A stretch of 64,000 bases of DNA. It comes from Cristatella mucedo (Eukaryota; Bryozoa; Phylactolaemata; Cristatellidae). The first letter of the stretch is position 1, and the number at the start of each line of letters is the position of its first letter. Location: NCBI GenBank assembly GCA_009760855.2, contig WPIO01000008.1:7970001-8034000 (forward strand). The letters run 5' to 3'. The notes beneath the pieces were generated by a model that made no database searches, was not told the DNA's origin, and saw nothing but the letters and a program-made list of their open reading frames with translations. Positions 60,015 through 64,000 of the stretch are shown here, piece by piece. A program made the translations under genes and the position numbers.

Positions 60015-63000
60015 AGTGATTATCGCTTCGGGCTGCTGGGTCTCCCACACAGGCTGCTGCCTTAGCTATGCCGGCGGCTAGTAACCTGCATGTTAGCTAT
60101 GATCGTTAGCAGCTGTTACCGCTTCGTAATCGTAGATCAAATGCATACCTAGATATAAATATTGTTGCTATGATTCATGAACTATGAATTATCAAAAGAA
60201 AAGCACCCAGTACTAGCAGCAGTGGCCAGAACCGCCAGATCAGACACTGCTCGTTAAACGGTAACTGCAAGCTGAGTACCCACTCGTTTGGTATTCCTAG
60301 CATTGTCTTGAACCGCTCAGCACGCTCCCCCACATGCATCACTGTAAATCTCTCTAAATTAGTGGTCATCAGGCCTGTTGTAACTCCGTCGGCCAGACTT
60401 AAAGCTTGCCTCTGGAATCCTCGCTCAATGTGCAATAAACCTCTGGTAATAAGCGACCTTATATCTGAAAATAGTATCAACCTGCTCGCCCGAAGTGCAA
60501 CTTGGCTAAAACCGATAAACTGCCCAACAATTAAAGACGCGACCCATCTAGTTTTCTCGTTCTTTCACACCCCTAGATCGATCAAAACTGGAGGAGGAGT
60601 TGCTATTATCGTTTGCTCGAAATTCAAATTCTAGCCATTTGCAGTACCCTCGAAGCAGTCTTTTGAATCGATAACATTGGTCTCATCGGAAAAAAAGCTA
60701 CCGATAGTGGCAGTAGTCCATCGCCCACCAGGTACCAAATCATCCTTTATCTTAGATTTCTCCGATCTCATTTCGACTCTGTGTGCAAGAAATCGATTCT
60801 TCGTCGTTAAGAGTGATTTCAACGTATACTTTCATAACTTATCTGACGCTTTCAGCACCAAATTTCATGCATTGACTGACTCATTGTCTCTTGTAGCTCA
60901 TGTAAATGGCCCTACTCACATCTAGGGTCACACGCTCGACCAGATTTTCTCATACAACTGCACTTTGTCATCACCAATTATTACCAAGTCCTTCTTAGCT
61001 GACCACATGCAGATCTCATTCTATCTACAGTGTGTGCCCACCTCCTTCTCTAAAATCACATGTGAATCGCAAAACCTCAAGACCCTTGACATCGATGCTG
61101 TCCTTGCGATAATATCTGCTTCACCTCTGCTGCTCAGTCCTCCCTCCGATCTATCATCATTGGTAGATAGCTACGTCACGACACTAGCCGAGGCGTTCGA
61201 CAAATTTTCACCTCTGACTAAGCCCACTGTGTGCCCCCGCCCATACGGCCTATGGTTTACCACAGACATTAAACTAGCCAGACCCACTAAGCAAATGTTT
61301 GGAAAAGCATACATAAGATCCGGACTGACTGTCCATCGACATGCATAGGAAGACTACTATAGGACTTACCAATCGATCCTAGCAAGAGTCAAGTCTTGCT
61401 TCATTAGAAACATTGTTGAATCACAGGTGCACAATTACAAATGCTGATTTCGACGACAAACCATCTCCTCAACCACTCCGAGATTAGCTCCTTACCTAGT
61501 GATCCTTGTGATGATCTAGCCGATCGCTCCTCTCAATTCATCGTGCAGAAGACAGACGAGTTCACGAAATCCATCCCTGCGTTGACAACATCCCCACTAG
61601 AATGCTGTTGTCCGATTCCTAGCTGCACCTCAATGTTTAGATTTAAGTAGGTCACTTGTGATATAGTCCTGAAGTTCGTATCTTAATCAAAGAAGACAAC
61701 AAATCCTCTTGACCCATCTCACACTGTCCTGCTCTTACGTTGCGTTGATCTGATGCTGCCATGCATAACTGAAATCAAAAATATGTCATTAACCTCAGGT
61801 CAAGTCTCAACACCTTTCAAAAAAGCTGTAGTCAGGCCACTTCTCAAGAAAGCGACACTAGACCAAGAGAACTTAAGCAACAACCGCCCCGTCTCCCTTC
61901 TACCATTCCTATAAAAAACAATGGAACAGGTCGTGGCAGACCAATTGAACCATATATCGAAACGTCACACTTTGCCAGTCACTTTCAGTCTGGCTTTAGA
62001 GCTTATCACTCAACAGAAACAGCATTACTTAGGGTATACAACGACCTACTTAGGAATGCAGGGATGGGTAGAGTACCTTTGCTTGTTTTGATCGATCTTT
62101 CAGGAGCTTTTCACACCATCGGTCCAGAGTACTTCTAGAGCTCCTCTCGTCTCACCTGGGCATCACTGTCACGGCTCTGCTGTGTTTCAGGTCATATCAT
62201 AGTCAGAGACTACAGAGAATTGACGTGAATGGACAAAGATCACCTGAGGTACCTCTGAAATATAGGGTAACTCAGTGCTAGGACCGGTTCTTTTCACGGT
62301 TTAAACTCTCCCTCTTGCTGATGTGATTGCCAAGCACAATCTAGGCTTTCAAATCTATGCGGATGACACTCAGTTGTACCTTTGCTTTGATCCCTCCCAG
62401 CCATCAAGCACCTTGAATTCTCTCAACTCACTTGTTGCATGTATTGATGTCATCTGCACACGGATGCCAGCAAATTTTCTAAAACTAAACGATGATAAAA
62501 CTAACTTACTAGTCATGGGCAAACCCTGTGTGATTCAAAAATTGGAAAGGCTGCCGCTCAAAATTAGCTCTGCCAGCATATTAGAGTCGAATCGGCTCGA
62601 AATCAAGGTGTCATATTCCAAAGCGACCTCTCATTAGACGACCATATCAGCTCCACAGTCAAATCTGCCTATTTTCAGCTTCATAACATTCCTAAAATTA
62701 GGGCTTGTCTAGATAAGGATACCACATCCAAGTATGTCCATGAATTCTTGACATCCCGTCTCGACTTCTGCAACTCATTGCTTACTGATCCACCAGCATG
62801 TGCGATCATGCGATTGTAGCTTGTGCGAAACTCAGCAGCTAGGCTTGTCTGTCGTAAGCGTCTCAGTTGCCACATTACACCACTTCTCGCCGACCTGCAC
62901 TGGGTCCCAGTCAAGCAACGGATTGACGTCAAAGTTTTGTCGCTCACTTGTAGGTCATTTTATTCATTGGCTCTAGCCTATCTCTCAGATATACTTCCCC

Positions 63001-63440
63001 ATCAGGCCAAGCATCGTACCACAGGCTTTTCGGAATCCAGCAGTCGACAGATATTTCGTGCAAACCTCGAATCCTTTAGAGACCGTGCATTTAGTTCATA
63101 TGCTCCCAAAGCCTGGAAGTCACTCCCGACTTGCGTCAGAACATCCGCTGATCTGATAACATTTAAAAAGAAATTAAAAACACACCTATTTAGGACAGCA
63201 TTGAGTGGATCCCTGTAATTCGTCCTTAACGTGCTTATGCATGCCGACGTTGTGCATGCTGCCACTAACCACATTTGCATGCTGAAGCTGTGCGTGTCAC
63301 CCCTAATCATGTTATTCATTTTGTTTGTTTATCAAGCATGATATTACTCACAATTCCATTGCATTTACCTTTGCAGCAAATGTTAAGCGCCTAGAGAGAG
63401 ATTGAGGTCTCTGAGGGCGCTTTATCAAGTGCATTACTAT
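60015..63440 (+). mobile_element. CR1/L2-like LINE, near full length, dead
   Basis: APE-type endonuclease: ATWLKPINCPTIKDATHLVF with GGGVAIIVCSKF (60.48-60.63 kb), then VVHRPPGTKSSFILDFSDL, a segment reading VVKSDFNVYFHNLSD where the family has GDFN, and HVNGPTHI (60.71-60.92). Linker at 61.44-61.65. RT: FKKAVVRPLLKKATLDQENL (61.82), FRAYHS-like segment (62.0), the box IYADDTQLYLCFDPS (62.36), LKLNDDKTNLLVMGKP (62.49), and the C-terminal region to about 63.2, ending in the tail GAGATTGAGGTCTCTGAGGG, CTTTATCAAGTGCATTACTA. Stops and shifts separate these parts, so it is inactive, but it is the best-preserved copy and a good reference for the family. It lies inside tandem unit C. Confidence 0.9.
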
Positions 63441-64000
63441 TAGTATCAATTCTATGAAATAGTTCGTTCCGCAGCATATCGGTGGACATAAATTTAAACA
63501 ATTGGCTGTTTCAGCCAGGCCATCGCATAATACAAGATTGAGAGAAAAATATTCAATAATGAATGCTGCAGTAGTCTAACGTATTTTACAAAGTAAAGTG
63601 GTTTTTTTGAAGTACTCAGAAGTCTTGAAAGAAACAGCTGTAGAAAAATTAATGGGGCTGAGTGAGCCTTAGTGAAAATAAGGCCATGTACGGCGAACTT
63701 TTAATTTCCACTATAATTGCAGAAGAATCAAAAGCTCCAATGGAGTTCCTAAAGAAAGGGATTTATAGCTGATTATGTAGGAGTGCAATTCCCATTGTTC
63801 GCTTGAAGACTCACTGAGAGACCAACGGTAAGGCATTCTTGCAGGTGGATACAGCCGGATGACTTGAGCGTTCACGGTCAAGGACTGCTTACCATGCTCG
63901 AGCTGACACTTTAAGATGCCCACATAGTGGATTCGTGGCTTCTAATTGATAGTGCAACACTGTCTGTAAGACTGGGGGGCCGCCACATAATTCACTAGGT

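Larger units (their letters stand above)
57400..64000 (+). repeat. Tandem unit C of the array, cut by the window end
   Basis: Blocks match unit A from GAGGCAGCGAAACCACAATT (57.55 kb) through GTGAAGTGACGCAGAGCTG (57.66), TTGCTAGCCTGCACAGATCA (57.96), GGGTTATGAGTACACCTG (58.14), TATAGCCTCTTGCTACAG (58.27) and AAGACCAGTTGCGTTTG (58.98) to the CT tract at 59.49 kb. It then follows unit B: 59.70-59.80, and after the LINE insertion 63.48-63.96 kb, where GACCAACGGTAAGGCATT and GTTCACGGTCAAGGACTG match 55.46-55.53 kb. By analogy with unit B a third coiled-coil gene copy should start about 0.8 kb beyond the window. Confidence 0.75.

Overview
The window is nuclear DNA from an animal, almost certainly an invertebrate. 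It has spliced genes with GT-AG introns, animal-type poly(A) signals, GC- and CpG-rich promoter-like islands, abundant (CT)n and (TAA)n microsatellites, many decayed retroelements, and nothing bacterial. I cannot assign a phylum from sequence alone. Coding density is very low. I find one confidently assembled single-copy gene and one small tandem gene family; most of the rest is intron, spacer and dead mobile elements.

0-22 kb is intergenic. It holds a GC-rich island (about 0.4-1.0 kb), scattered tRNA-derived SINEs, a broken Ty3/gypsy pol on the minus strand (5.2-6.3 kb), two copies of an unnamed ~390-bp repeat (called X here), a second GC-rich island (8.6-9.6 kb), a decayed LTR retrotransposon on the minus strand with both LTRs still recognisable (11.2-14.2 kb), and a nearly full-length but dead CR1/L2-like LINE (14.2-17.9 kb) carrying a nested copy of X.

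22.4-46.7 kb is one plus-strand gene that I assembled from splice signals. A signal-peptide exon sits in a CpG island at 22.9 kb. After a 17.8-kb intron come exons at 40.84, 41.13, 45.22 and 45.58 kb, and a poly(A) signal lies at 46.64 kb. The five exons join in frame with all four introns in phase 1. They predict a 677-residue type I membrane protein with an NHL/beta-propeller-like ectodomain, a Ser/Thr/Ala/Gly-rich stalk, one transmembrane helix and a 75-residue tail. Its 3' end carries five copies of a 16-nt hairpin motif, and the stop codon itself lies in the loop of the first copy. The large introns are filled with LINE and SINE pieces, an exact 708-bp tandem duplication and a 17-bp minisatellite.

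46.7-50.3 kb is spacer with two SINEs. 50.3-64 kb is a tandem array of a several-kb unit that carries a gene for a heptad-repeat (coiled-coil) protein: a disabled copy (52.6 kb), an intact 260-codon copy (56.4 kb) and a third unit cut off by the window end. A dead LINE (60.0-63.4 kb) is inserted in the third unit. One unit appears to have lost about 1.2 kb between two CT tracts.

The LINE and the main SINE family share their 3' tail, which suggests the LINE moved the SINE. No CRISPR array, operon or convincing functional tRNA or rRNA gene was seen.
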